From: Trochalopteron elliotii
Lineage: Eukaryota; Chordata; Aves; Passeriformes; Leiothrichidae
DNA length: 64,000 nt
Direction: 5' to 3'
Assembly (NCBI GenBank): GCA_024734555.1
Contig: JANPWX010000031.1
Span: 383,102 to 447,101, forward strand
Shown here: in pieces, positions 51,557 through 64,000 of the stretch
Layout of the letters: the number at the start of each line of letters is the position of its first letter
How positions within the stretch are numbered: position 1 is the first letter of the stretch
The notes under the pieces: model-generated
Told to the model about the DNA's origin: nothing
Database searches by the model: none
What the model saw: the letters and a program-made list of their open reading frames with translations, nothing else
Program-made: the position numbers and the translations under genes

Positions 51557-54299
51557 CTGCAGATATGTAAATGAACATTAGCTACAGAATATCAGATTAT
51601 GGAAATACCTAAAGAACATTACAGCTTGAAGAAGAGGAAAAAATAGTCTCTTGCTACCAAGATATTTTCTCTTTGAAGGAAACACTTGAGTGACATGAAG
51701 CTGAAGCTAAAACATAAATTAAATACAAAAAGTTGAGTGAGAAGTAATTATTAAAATTATTTGGATTAGATGGAGAAATTCAAAGCCTATTTCAACAGAC
51801 AGCTTTCATGCCTGCATAAAGAAATACATGAATTCATTGTCAGGCAGGGACTTTCAGTGAATTATCACAAAAGAAATTGTAAGTTTTACAAACAGAGCAT
51901 GAATGGCCAGGAATTCAAATGACCATAAAAAATTCATTGCTGTATCAGTGAGCATCCAGCAGTAGCTCAAGGGTGATTCATACATTATTGCCCAAGGACT
52001 GCAGAGGCTTTTATCAGTTGTCTAAAGAAGGGTTTCTTGTGCTACCTGAGGTGCCTTGGGGTGTCCTGACACCTCTTTCCAGGCAGAGGTGTGGCTTCTA
52101 CTCCCAGAATGTTGTGGGCATCTCAGCTATATCAGGGCATCTCCAAAGTCTTACTGACACCCCTGCTTGAAATGAACGTGAAAGGAAACATCTGAAATGT
52201 TAGAAGCCTTTAGAAGCTGATATAAGACTTAATGTTTCATAGTAAATAGCTGCAGATCATTTACTGCTCTATCACAATGTGCTCTGTATCGTGATGGCAG
52301 GTGATTCACAAAAAACCCAGCAATAGCTAGTTTGAAAAATTTTACATTACTTTCTGAAGATAGATTTTCCCCCCTGGTATTATCCAGTAGCTCAGTCTAG
52401 AAAAGGCCATTAATTTGTTTTTGCATGCGTGCAGATTTCAAAATTATCCTTCCTTCATCTAGATGTCTTATTTCCATCCTGGTGTCTTATTTTCTAAATA
52501 TGATTTTTTTTTTCAACACTACATTTTATTTAACTTGAATAATCCAAAGAAGATTAAAGCTGAAAGATTAAAGCTAGAAGATTACAGATAAAAGCTTCAA
52601 TAGGGAAGGGTTGATAGGACATAGCCAATAAATCTTATTCAGTGTTTCTGTATTTGGGTTCAAAATGATGGTGACAAGTGGCTAGAGTGTTAACTTCGTA
52701 AAGGTAGAAGAAGACACCCTGGATCATTGTTCCAAAATACATATAAATTCTGACAGACTCTGCCAAGGAGACAAGCCTATACAAAGACATCTGTGTGTTT
52801 TAATAGGGATCATGATTCTCTCTCACACACACGTCTTTGCAGAAATAAATAAAAGAAGAATTATTTCCGTATTCCCCACTGGAATCCCATCTGGCACTAC
52901 TAATTGACCAATTACCTTCAACAGCTAATAAATGAAATGATAAAGAAACTGTGCCAAAGGATTATATTTTTGGTTACTAATCTTGAACAGGATAAGTGTC
53001 AACTACAGCTTCTGCGGGTGGAAACAAAGTATTTTCTGGATAAGTTTCATTTCATCAGTTTTCTGAGTGTAAGGAAATAGTTTTCAAAGAAACTTTTAAA
53101 TTCTGCTGAGCTGTCTGATTTGTCTTGTTTAGACTCTGATCCTGTTTTAATTTGCCACTCTCTCTGGTCTGCTCATCAATGTCTTTGTGGTCCAAGTCTC
53201 TCAATACTGATGGTATAACATTAATTCACCAAGCCAACACATTTCTAAATTCAACATTTACTTATTTCAAATGTTATGATGCAGGATATGAACCCACAGA
53301 GATGTTCAGGATGCCTGTCTCTCAGAGTTTTCTGTAAATTTTAGCACATTTTTCTTGATATAATTCTTTTTGTTTCCCTGGTTGTTCTAAATAAACTATG
53401 TTCACCTATCACTTAAATCCTGTAATCTGTTCTGAAATCCCCCACAAAGCTGGCTAAGTGTCATATTTGGCTCTACACTGAAAAAGATTCTTATTTTCAG
53501 TGATTCATATCATTATATTTGAGTTAGATGCATGAAAATATTATGCAAATATTATGAGCAAGGTATTATAAAATGCTATTTGTTCAACTTGAAAACAGTC
53601 TCAGAAAATATTTACTTTGAACTGTGAAATAAGTATCCAATTCATAATTTCTCATAACCAGAGGTTTAAAAGTTTTTCTGTTTCTGTGGAGTCTTTTGCA
53701 AAGTTGACTGCATTTTAATTTTTTTTTTTTAGTGCAAAATGTGTTAATACTTTTGTAAAGCGTTTGGCCTTCTTTTTCTCTCCCTCTTTCAGTTAATTTG
53801 ATTTAGGCATATGAACAGCCAAAACCCTGTTCAGTTTAATTCCACAGAATAGCACCAGTGTTTGAATGATACCAGCCTTTAAGTGAGTTTCTGTCAGCCC
53901 ACTTGGATCCTAAGCACCTTAATCAAAGTTCCTCCTGCTTTTCAGAGGGTTGTGTCTGTTAGTAATGGGACAGACATTCTGTTGTGTACTCTGTTTTACG
54001 AACACAAATGTGCTATTTTTGTTCCTGATATTTAGCCATTGTGGTTAAGTGATTACTGCTTTCCAGCCTTGGTTTTGTTCGGTTCAGGCAAAAGAATCTC
54101 TCTGTGTTAGTGAGCCACGAATACTCAGTGCCTGGAGCTGAGAGTCATGCTTTGCTCGATGACAGTAGTTCATATTTTTTAAAACATTGTACTTCTTCCC
54201 CTTTCTCCTCTGATGTCCATCAAACAGCTCTGAACCTCTAATTTCTGAGCTTCCTGGATTCATTGTGTATTCAAGGAGGGGCTATTAAGGAAACCTTCT
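51557..54299. other. Non-coding stretch with a small tandem repeat
   Basis: No gene recognised. At 52550-52586 a unit like AGATTAAAGCTGAA is repeated about three times with drift. The rest is AT-rich and appears unique. Confidence 0.45.
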
Positions 54300-54600
54300 T
54301 ATTCCAGCTACAGTAGGCACCACACTCACAGGCTCTCATCCTGCTGGGGGCTTCAACCACTCCGACATCGGATGGGAAAGCAGCACAGAAAGCTGTAGAC
54401 AACCCAGAAAACTCCTGGAATTCAGTGTGGGTATCTTCTTGAGCCGGGTAATAGACAGCCCTACCAGAGAGAGTTGGAAAACTGGACCTGATGGTGAGCA
54501 ACGCAAGTGAGGTAGTTGGTGGCATCAAGATTGGGGGCAGCCTGGGCTGCAGTGACCATGGAGCTCACAGTCCTGAAGGATATGGGTCCGTGCAGATGGA
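54300..54600 (+). mobile_element. CR1 LINE fragment, ORF2 endonuclease domain (pseudogenised)
   Basis: This is a remnant of the apurinic-endonuclease-like (APE) domain of CR1 ORF2, plus orientation. Near 54334-54372 the codons give ALILLG, then after a one-base deletion at about 54350 they give GFNHSDIGWESS, matching the conserved 'LLGDFN..DI.WE' segment. The deletion also removes the conserved Asp of GDFN. About 170 bases later, VVGGIKIGGSLGCSDH is encoded, with the SDH triplet at 54551-54559. SDH is the conserved C-terminal His motif of APE-type endonucleases. The usual 'S.VDSPTR' segment is visible near 54450-54470 as VIDSPTRESW. The reading frame changes more than once, so no active enzyme is encoded. 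The element ends abruptly near 54600-54650 and the RT domain is absent. Confidence 0.82.
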
Positions 54601-57600
54601 TAAAGCATTCTTAAAGTTCCCTACTACCAGAAAAGCAGAGAGGAAGCAGCAGAGGATTAGAAGCAGCATGAATGATAAAGTAAGAAATGCTTCTTGCATT
54701 TGTTTTAGGCTGCCATTTCTCTACCAGAAAAACCCAGGTGATGCTGAGTTTATTTCTGACTGAGCTTGGGCCAATATTCCCCTGAATAGATCAGCCAACA
54801 CACTGGCAGTTTGCTAAACTTCTGGGCCATCCCATATGTTGTAATCTGAATAAGACCCCCACTCAGTTACTTGTCTCATTAAATCTCCTGTGGAAGATTG
54901 ATGCAAACCATTTTCTGAGGATGAATCCCATTGTGTCACTGAAATCAGGTTTCAATTCCAAATACTTTCAGACTTTTTCCATGGGATTTATTCTGAAAGG
55001 AGATGTGCGAGGACAGCGAAGAAAACAGAAGAAATTGCTTTACCTTCTCGTGAGCAATTTTTGAATTCTTTTCCACGGAGAGGTAGCTCACTGTAACAGA
55101 CCTTTCAGCAGAAGGAATATATTTACATGTATATTTTTTCTCTTCAAAACATGTAAAATTAAAATCCGTGATAGAATTTAAGTTGACTCTGGAAATAATG
55201 TAAAATATAAATGCAGATTATTATAGAGCAAAGAATTTAAGTCTGAGTGGCATAAATGGAGATTAGTGGAGAGCACAGTACAGCATTTCTTCTTGCAGAG
55301 GTTTCTTACATCTTATCCACCAATTATGCTGAATAGCAATAAGATCTGCTTGAATGAAAACATTATTAAAGGTTTGTGTATTCTTGTCTTATTATGTAGT
55401 GGTAAATATTAACTAAAAATTAGAATGTTGCTCACCTGGCTGAAAGTCCTCAGTCACAGCCTGACAAAATCTTTCCTGGTGGAATATCTCATGGCTCTCT
55501 ATGAACACATTCAGGAAAAATGACACACAACTGAGTAGCTTATTTCCATCCAGGGCCAGATACTGATAGCACATAAGCAGAGTGCTATTTGATTAATATT
55601 CTAAGTCTGGAAATGACTCTATATTTCATCACACTTGAATATGATAAGAAAAGAAGTTTGATTCTGGGTCACATTAAATTTCAAACTGAATGTACTCTTA
55701 ATGTTAATTTGGACATTTTTAAAATCTCAGGTGAATATGGTGTGACAAACCAATGCTGTCAAAACAGAATAAGAATTATAAAACTTGTGCTTCTGTCTGA
55801 AATGATAGTTTGCATACAATCCACTTTAAACCAGAACAGCACTTCAGGAGGCCCTTAACTCTTTTATTATGTACTAGGTGAACTTATATACTCATGTATG
55901 TATGACTTCCAGCAAATTCCTACAACATTTATTTTTCTATTGAGTGGCAATAGAGTGGAAAAGCCTTCACAGCTTTAGCAAACTTTCAATTAAGCTGATA
56001 ATAAATCAAAAATTGATATTCAATGACTGTTTGAGTAGGCAAAGTGCATCAGAAATTTCTTTCTAGCCTCATCTGTTCAGTGCTTATTGGTTACTAATCT
56101 CAAAAGAGATGGCAGAAGTAAATTATTTACTTGGTTCTCCAACTGAGAATATGAGTGCATGACATGAGCAGTGTAGAACAATCTTGCATTTCCTCTGCTT
56201 TGCTGTGGATATAAAAGATCTTCTGGTGTGTCACAAGCCATAAAATTATCTTTTTTATTCTGCAGAACCTCGCTTGCACAGGGCACAAGGAGCAGACCAT
56301 GTGTTAAGAGCTTATACGTAGTGCAGATCTTAGCCTGCACATAAGATCTGAAAGCACTGCAAACAGCCCAGAGGCATGGAAACAAGTGAAACAAAACATG
56401 TGAAATGCTCCTCTGCCTTCTGCTGCTTTTCTTGCTCACCTGCAACACCAGGTCCAAAAGCTAAAGGTTAGAAATGCCAAGTATAAATATTGTATCACCT
56501 TTTTTTTTGCTATACAGCTGATTTCTTTCCTATCTGAAAAGGAATTTTCTTTCCCTCAATACCTTTGCTTCAAGCAAAAGAGAAATGCCAATGTACAAAC
56601 ATGCTATTTCCTTCCCACAAAAGAAGTGGGGAGTATTATAAAGATCAAAAAGAAAAAGGTTTTCAATAGAGATGCTGAAGGACCAGAAATCCAAACTGTG
56701 ACCAGCTCTGGTAGCAGACTTTGGCTAGCACTCCATTGTACTGGAATATTGTGTGCTGAGTGCAGGGAGGCAAAAGATGAGGCAGAAAGGTTCCAAAAAC
56801 CTAATGTAGATCTGAATTTCTGCATCTATCACAGGTTGAACCAAAAGCATCAGCATTTTTACTTGAACTAGAGATTTAAAATTATGCTGTTTTGGTCCAT
56901 CTTTTCTTCAGGGTTTGATCAATTATAACCTGATTTTATTAGTCTAATGGCTTTAACTTTACACTATATCATAAACACCTGAACAGAGGGAACTGGAAAT
57001 TTATGAGAGAAGCTCTAAGAGCCCCTTACCTACAGTGACAAAATTGCTACCACCATAATTTCTATTAAGTGCTACAAAATTACAGTGTAACAGCTCTGAA
57101 ATTACATCTGACATCTGCATGAATACCACATCACTTCATTGCATTCAGCCATATCACAAAAAGCACTTACTGAATTTGTACTGATTACAACTCTTACAAA
57201 TTAACTTACCCAAGCAAATGTACTTCCCAGTATACATACATTATTTAAACATCTCGGATTAATCATAGGAAGGCAACAGAACAAATAATGCTAGCACTTA
57301 ACATGGAGTATCATATTTGACAAAAGTACCCCAATATTTTAAAACTCTTTTAAAGTGCTTGATTTTTAGAAAGGACTCTTTTTTCCTCTCTCTTTCTTAA
57401 TTTTTGATTAAACATGCTACGTCATTCTTTCATCCAGTCTCTCTAGAAAAAAAACCTGAAAAGGAAAAAAAGTAAGAAAGAATATGATAAATGTTCATTA
57501 CACAGAATTTTCTTTTTTGAAATTACATTTTCCATAGTGCAAGCAAGATTTTATAGAGGTATAAGTCACAAAGAAATAAGAAGCTGGTAATGAGATAGAA

Positions 57601-59800
57601 GAATATTTGAAATATGGATGCAAATCCCTACTACCTGCTGAGCAAAAATAGTCTGCAGAGACTGTCCTGAAAACTGAACTGCCATTAACATCTTGTAAGC
57701 ACTAGATTTGCAGCAGAAGAATATTGGAATGATATGTCTGTGAAATGCCAAAGGCCTCTGATTTATCTCTAAGCAGAATGTTTCAGCTACATCTACATAA
57801 ATATTTTAACAGGAATTTAATTTTAGTTTCAGTCACACAATAAATCTCTTTATTGTACACATCCTCTTGTCCTAAATAAGTTGCTTATTGTGTTATGAGT
57901 GTGAAGATGGTTGTGTGCATTTATCTTTCTGGCCTGATGAATAGTCTGAAAACATAATGTATGGATGCATCTGTTTACACAAAAAAAAATCTTGCCACAG
58001 GCTGTTTAATTTTGTCTAGTATATGTGTTAATTTAGACATAACTTATCCAATGACCATCAAGTGACTTGTATTTGACTCCAACTCTGAACCTCCCAAGGA
58101 TGCCCCAAAACAGAGTAAGAGTAAAAAACAAAAGAAAGAAGTCTAACATAAGTATATTGGCAGCTGTGCCTTCACCAGCAGAGGACAAGTATCAGATCTT
58201 TACTGCTCACTTTCTCTTCAGTGCATTTTATAAAGAGCAGTAGGAACTCAGGTAGCTGCTGTCTGACTGACTCTTGCTCACTGTGCATTTCAGATACCAT
58301 TGCTGCTGCAGTTGGATTGTATAGTGTTAGACACGGTGAAAGCGTTTAGCTGGTAATTTATAATGTCTCCAGAGGATGCTAAACTGGGCATGGATTATTT
58401 TTTCTGCTTGGCAGAATGCTGGAAATAAGCTCCTAATAGTAGAAAGTTTTTTGTAAGTGGCAGTCTGGTGCAAGAGTGTCCTGTCCTTCCCAAATCTGTC
58501 TGGCACAGGCTACAGAACCAGGAACGCTGACACTGCCAATGGACAGGCACGTCTGTACGCAGCCCTCTTGACATTCTCTTTGCAAGCTCTTTCCAAGCTG
58601 TTTACTTGTTTTCTCGATGAAAGAAAACTGTGAATGAACTACTGTAAGTCTCCCTTCAGGCATGTAAATTCAGTCTGCACAAGTCATACTGCCCTCCCTG
58701 AAAACTGATTATCACTTCTGATTTATTTAATCTCAGCACAGAACTTTTTCTCTAGCACTCAGAGGGGAGCAGGCACACGTGTAAATAACAACTGGCAGTT
58801 GGAATTAGACTGTTAAGGAAGAGATTTTTGAAGGCTTAAACAGAAACTAATATCAAGCCACCCAAATCAAGTCTTTCACTGTAAGCTGGGTGCATATCAC
58901 TCACTTTTACTTCTGAAGATCTCCTTGTAAAACTGTCCTGTTCAGTAATTTTTTTTTTCCATTGGAGACAAGCATAAGTATAGGTGCTTACAAATCTGTT
59001 GGCTTAATTTTGAAAATCTGACTGAATTGTTAGCTAAGGAAGTTTTAGGCTGCAAACTAAATTGGCATAAATAGGTAGAGACACATTATTATAGGCTCCC
59101 TTGAGGGAGTTGTCTGCTCTACAGAGAATTAAGATAACAGGGGACATTAAGGTTGTCTAATCAGTATCATTTAGCAGACCTAAGCTGATTATAAAAGTTT
59201 TAGAAAAGAGTAACTAGACATTATGCAAAAACACTTGGACATCTTTAAACCCAGACGACTGTACTGGTGAGAGCATACAAATATATGGTACATAAACAGA
59301 GAGGTGGAAATAGAAAAGGAGGTGCAAAGTTGGCCTGTTGATGGATAGGCTCCAATATAATACAGGGCACTGCAATGCAATCCCCTTTTCTGCTTTGAAA
59401 GCTAATTTGTAGTTGTCTTGGTGATTACTCAGTCACTGACTTCTCTATTGTGCCTGTTAAGCCTGGGATTTCTTCTGTCTAAAGTGGTTAATAAGTCTTC
59501 CTCTTGTGTCTCCTATTTCTCCCATTGTCAAAGAAGGTGACCAGAAAAGACTTTAAAGGGAGTTAGAAACAGCAGTGCCCTCCTTGGGCAGGTTTTAAAG
59601 GAGAGTTATGCAAAATCTGGGATTGTGTTTTTCCTTAAAGCTACTGTGACTGCTCAAAAGTTTTTCTTTTCATTCTAAAGTGCACAAGGGAGAAAGGAGA
59701 AAGGCACCAAATACACTGTTGTACTTCACACGTCTTAGCAATAAGTTAATAGATCTACTCAGGAGCAAAGACATGCTTAGCCAGTCTTTGTGCTTAATTA
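54601..59800. other. Non-coding AT-rich stretch
   Basis: No gene or clear repeat recognised. A minus-strand frame of 126 codons (56077-56457) is unfamiliar. Short T or A runs occur near 56503-56510 and 57981-57989. Confidence 0.5.
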
Positions 59801-59912
59801 ATAGAATAATTGAATATCTGGTTGAATGAGATCCTTGGAGGTCATCTGGTCCAATCTCTGGCTGGGAAAGAGGGCTATTAACCAAGGCCAAATCAGAAGA
59901 GCCCTGGGTTTT
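59801..59912 (-). mobile_element. CR1 LINE fragment, 3' UTR end, antisense
   Basis: On the plus strand, ATAGAATAATTGAATATCTG leads into GAGATCCTTGGAGGTCATCT at 59829-59848 and GGTCCAATCTCTGGC, then GGCCAAATCAGAAGAGCCCT near 59886. This is the reverse complement of the CR1 tail: a terminal octamer-like repeat, then 'GACCTCCAAGGTC..TTCCAACC'-type sequence, then the region upstream of it. It belongs to a different CR1 subfamily from the 4495 copy and is old. How far it extends past 59912 is unclear. Confidence 0.65.
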
Positions 59913-62480
59913 ACTGATTCCATCTCCTGTCTCCTACAGTGCTACATGGTTGTGATGTATGGAAGTTGTCTGTCTTCCCCAGTGTCTTTTGACACTGTTC
60001 AGTTTTAGACACAGGCCACCAGCTCACCAAGTCTTTATTCAGTTTAGATAGACAATACTTAGCATTTTTTTTAACCAAGTTTCCTGTATTTTCCCTGAAA
60101 TTATGGCCCAGTCTGTAAGCCATGGAGCCCTCTCACCATTGAGTCAACAATTCCCATTCTGAGGAACTGTGCAAATTCCTACATATTTCTACAATTGTAG
60201 CCCACTGGGAAAGTTTAGAGCTCAATGGTCCTTATGATCACTGTTCATTTTTATGGTATAGAGAACTACAATAGTTTCTATCATAAAGCCTGTGGGAGCA
60301 CTGGCTGATTCCAGGCCAGGCAAAGGACTCATTTTCCCTGTTCCATTTCAGTCACTTGTTTGTGACTGCTCATTTTTGCTCTTTGAAATCCTCTCCCAGT
60401 CACCTAACTTGTAATGACTCTTTTGCTTTACTCAGGCAGAGCAAAAAATTATGAGCAGATTAATCTGTAAAAATGTAATTAAATGGCAGCAGATTGCCAA
60501 TAGTCAAGAGTCAGGTAACTGAAATTCCCACACAGGAGTGCAATGCCTCCCAGAAAGTGATACAATATTTATGGTATGTGAAATTTCTTTTGTCCTTAAA
60601 TTCTTCCATTTTGGCCAGCAGGTAGTTTGAGGGATCTACTTGAAATAACTGATGCAGTTAACTCACAGATCAGTCTGCTTCAATCAAAAGGTCACAACTG
60701 GACTCTTTCTTTACAGAGAAGGTTCTTCACATATCATCTTCCTGAAGAGATTGAATAGTGGCAAAATTTGCTTATCTTGAGAAATTAAGAACATCCAAAA
60801 TCAAAAAACAAAATGAAATGCAAATGATGAACTGTCTATGACAGATTTAGTGACATTAGTGGTCTGTCAACAACAATTTAGACCAATAGAAAGTTGATTC
60901 CTTTGAATCTGCACAGCTCAAATAAAACAATATTTTTTCCCTCCTTTCCTGTCTTTCATTTGAGTATAACATTCTGAACTTGAATATTTCCTGGAAAGAG
61001 CAGCAACACTAAATTAGTATGTTCTCCTAAAATATTTATCAGAATTCTGGAATCCTTTCTGAGACAGATGGGAGTCACAATTCTGTACAAATATACAGCA
61101 TAAAAATGGGAAGACAGCCTGTCTTGCTCTAAACAGTGGACCTGTCACAGCAACACCAGCAGCTTCATAGGGAGGACAGACCAAGTGAAAATAATGCACT
61201 GTCTGTCAATAGAAAGGGCAGGACAAATAGTGCATCTGTCTAAGGACTAGCAAAATTCTTAAGCTTCAGACATACTAGGAGAGATAAAAAAAGTAAGATA
61301 TTCAGTGACACAAAGAAATACTTGTGTAGTACCTCTTTTCTCAGTCCCCAGACACAGTAATATGAAAAGCCATTTGCCTAAGAATTGTGATGGAGTCGTC
61401 AGGGTAGAGTGCAAGGTTTTCCTTGGGAAAATGACCGAGTGCCTTCCTTAACCTGCTTTAAAGTATGCTGGTTGTCATCCTAGATTCCATATTTGGGAAG
61501 ACAAGGGTAGACTTCTGATATTCCTGTTGCAAATGACAAGTCTGATGTCTTATTTAGAGATCTTCTACAATGAAATTCCCCCAAGATGGTGTGGAGATCC
61601 TTGGAGTGACTCAAGTGCCAAAGTATAATGTTAATTTCTAGGGCTAAATAATGAGGTTTATAGATTTCTTGTACACTTATCCACCAGAAACAAGCGAATA
61701 GTGGGCAAAGCCAAAGGGACAAGGAAAGAATTCCCTGGGATATATTTCATATGCTAAAGCTGTTATTGAAATACAGGTGCACATCTAGCTCAGAATCTCT
61801 GCTCAGCAGAATGATTGTACAAATTGCCTCTGACTAATGACAGTAAAAGGCCGGAATCTCTGTATTCCCTGGAAAATGTAAAATCTGATTTTAATATAGT
61901 GCAGCCTCATTTCTGAACTAATGCAGTTGTATAAAATACATTTTGTTTAAAAGGACGCTTTTCTGGAGAGAGAGAAGTAGAAAAAGTGCATCTGAGAATG
62001 TTACCAACCACAGAGGTTCTTAAAAGAAAAGTAATACAGGGAAAAATGTTGAAATCTGCCTATTTATCACAGCAACAATAAGCATTATTAATTGTTACTG
62101 TTATCCATTTTGGCCATGTAGTCTGACAAGACATGAAATCCTGTTGTGTGGTTCCTTAGGAACAATGAGGTGATTTGGGCTTAGTCTTCTAACATTTAGA
62201 AAAATATCCACATAAAGCCAAGTAATCTCAAGTAGCTCCTGCTAATTCAGATACTCCCCCCATTTGTTATTGGGGTGGTTTCTGTGTCAAGAAGTTTTTG
62301 GCTTTCTCATGGTCACATTGGTGCCTTTTAAAGCCTGTAATTCACATAGACGCTTCAAGTACAGCACAGCAAATTTGGCAGTGAATAGGAATTTCCTTTG
62401 ATCAGTCAAGACCTGAGCAATAACCACCTCACTTCTGCCTGTATTTTCTACTTAAAATAATCTGCATGCTTCTTCTGCAG
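59913..62480. other. Non-coding stretch
   Basis: No gene or recognised repeat. A patch with CAATAAGCATTATTAATTG near 62076-62094 is motif-dense and may be regulatory, which is inference only. Confidence 0.45.
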
Positions 62481-62840
62481 ATTCCACAACAGAATGGGGT
62501 CTGCTGCTGGCTTCAGAGCCCACATCCACCTAGCAGCCAATATCACCTCTGAAGGAAACATTATACCACTCAATAATTACACTGAGCTTGAGCCCAGATG
62601 CCCTGATCAGGATTTTTGCTGCAGTTACATAAAAGAAGATCTAACATCTACCTCAGATATTTTTGAGTCTGAGATTGCAAGGGATTTAGAAAAGAAAGGA
62701 GAAAATGAAAATGGAACTCCTCTACATGTACAAATATATTCACATAAATGTCTCCTCCTTAGAAAATTCCTTAATTGGTTGAATTCAAGTAAACATCACA
62801 GAAAAAGTATCTTGGGAATTCAAAGTACTGCACTGATGTG
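62481..62840 (+). CDS. Candidate coding exon, product unknown (weak)
   Basis: A good-looking splice acceptor (CTTCTTCTGCAG) ends at 62480. From 62482 the frame is open for 119 codons plus a stop. A donor-like GTG/GTAAAG lies at 62840/62841, where the frame would otherwise end at a TAA. An internal ATG is at 62494. The predicted segment is rich in Asn, Ser, Glu and Lys and includes EGNIIPLNNYTELEPRC, DQDFCCSYIKEDLTSTSD and ESEIARDLEKKGENENG. There is no signal peptide, membrane helix or named motif that I recognise. No partner exon is evident in the last kilobase, so it would have to be an exon of a larger gene or of a non-coding transcript. A chance open frame beside a pyrimidine-rich tract remains the simplest explanation. 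Confidence 0.2.
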
Positions 62841-62844
62841 GTAA

Positions 62845-64000
62845 AGGTGAATTTCAAAATATTCAATGTTGACTGTAATTTAGAAAAGCTTTGAAGAAAT
62901 ACAGAAATTCTATAAAGGCCACTGTAAAGGTCTCAAGTGACTTCTGTTATTGGTGTGAACTGAATGCCTGTTGAAGACAACCTGCAGCACAGAAAATACC
63001 ATCCTTACATAAAGCAAGGCACAAAAACTGCAGCAAGGAGAATCTTAAAAATATGATGGGGCTACAGCATTTTCTTTTCACTGGGATACACATGATATAT
63101 TATATACCAGTATTTCACAATGGAAATGCATTAGTTATCATAAACCACTTTGAAGTAGTTCACAGAAACCACCCAAATCCTCAATTAATTCACAATTGAA
63201 TCTGTACTTCACAGTCAGTGATATGTAAGACTATGTTATTTCCCACATCCTCTGCTCCATTACAGTTTTTCACAGAACCTGCTTTAAAAGCATTGTCAAA
63301 GTGTCCAAATGTTTTTAGGTAGGGTAGAGCTGTCTATATCCTTCAAATATATCATGGTTTTCCTTCTGAGGTCAGTTTTTAAAAGCCACAGGATTTTTGC
63401 ATCAACAAAGAAGCCTCAGCAGCAGTGCAGTCACGTGGGTTATATTAAACTGGGCCATCTGAAGGACTAACCAAAACCCTGTAAAACTAATGGATGTTGC
63501 TGAACTTTGGCATTCACATAAGAGAAATGTACAGTGAACTAATTACAATTTCTGTCCTGTGTACTGTCATTCATTTCACAGCTTTCCTGAGTAACATTCT
63601 CTCAGCAGTCATGCAGCAAACTGTCCCCAAAGGTCACCTGTAAAGGCATTATATAGAATCTGATTCTGGGCATTGTTTCTGGGCTCTAATTGGAAGCTAT
63701 ATCATTTTGACTTGTCACAGCCCGGTTGTGTTTGTGTCTACTGGTGTGACCATTCATATCTATAAAACCTCTTGTGATCTTAGGGACCTTGCAATGCCAA
63801 AGGAGCTTGCTGAGCCAGGATCTCTGATGTTACATGGTCATTCATTGTTTGCTGACTGATGAGGAAAGAGTCCCACCAATAAATCCCATGGAGGAAAACG
63901 TATTCTACCATTTGCTCAGCTATGCCAAAGCTCTTTAGAAATTAGCTATAATTACTGCCCCATGGTGAAGACAAACATAATCATCCTCATTTTAAAAAGG
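62845..64000. other. Non-coding stretch to window end
   Basis: No gene or known repeat recognised. The sequence is AT-rich with no extended open frame. Confidence 0.5.

Overview
This window looks like nuclear DNA from a bird, probably a songbird (the second part is less certain). It is AT-rich, with long stretches free of genes. The recognisable repeats are avian: five pieces of CR1 non-LTR retrotransposon (LINE), plus avian-type endogenous-retrovirus LTRs. There is no sign of bacterial or phage organisation, and no operons, rRNA, tRNA or CRISPR arrays. All family names rest on pattern memory, because no database search was possible.

I found no protein-coding gene that I can name. Most open frames are 60-170 codons, which is what a sequence this long and AT-rich gives by chance, and several of the longer ones lie on or opposite decayed transposons. 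Two short open frames next to plausible splice sites (51352-51556 on the minus strand and 62481-62840 on the plus strand) are listed as weak exon candidates. The window reads as a gene desert, or as part of a very long intron.

Layout: 1-4.5 kb is mostly unique, with a GC-richer patch at about 660-1145 and two short perfect inverted repeats at 2247-2266 and 2573-2590. A CR1 3' end lies at 4495-4727. At 8974-9290 there is an internally deleted LTR, and at 13157-13712 a longer copy of the same LTR family. That copy directly abuts a second LTR type (from 13715) and then a weaker LTR-like stretch (about 14300-14600), making a small retroviral scrap heap, all antisense to the window. An AG microsatellite lies at 25116-25159. 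A CR1 ORF1 (esterase) remnant at about 29150-29590 is followed by a T-rich tract. Another antisense LTR piece starts at 31776. A compact plus-strand solo LTR begins at 35541. A CR1 ORF2 linker fragment is at about 45440-45760. A 31-bp perfect tandem duplication and a CAAA microsatellite lie at 48080-48222. A CR1 endonuclease-domain remnant is at about 54300-54600, and an antisense CR1 3' end at about 59801-59912. The rest is unannotated AT-rich DNA. Within it, several homeobox-motif-rich patches (for example 16000-16140, 23150-23310 and 40020-40200) look like candidate conserved regulatory elements, which only cross-species alignment could confirm.

No new biological system is evident. The points most worth a second look are the LTR junction at 13.7 kb, the solo LTR with its two possible right ends, and the two exon candidates.
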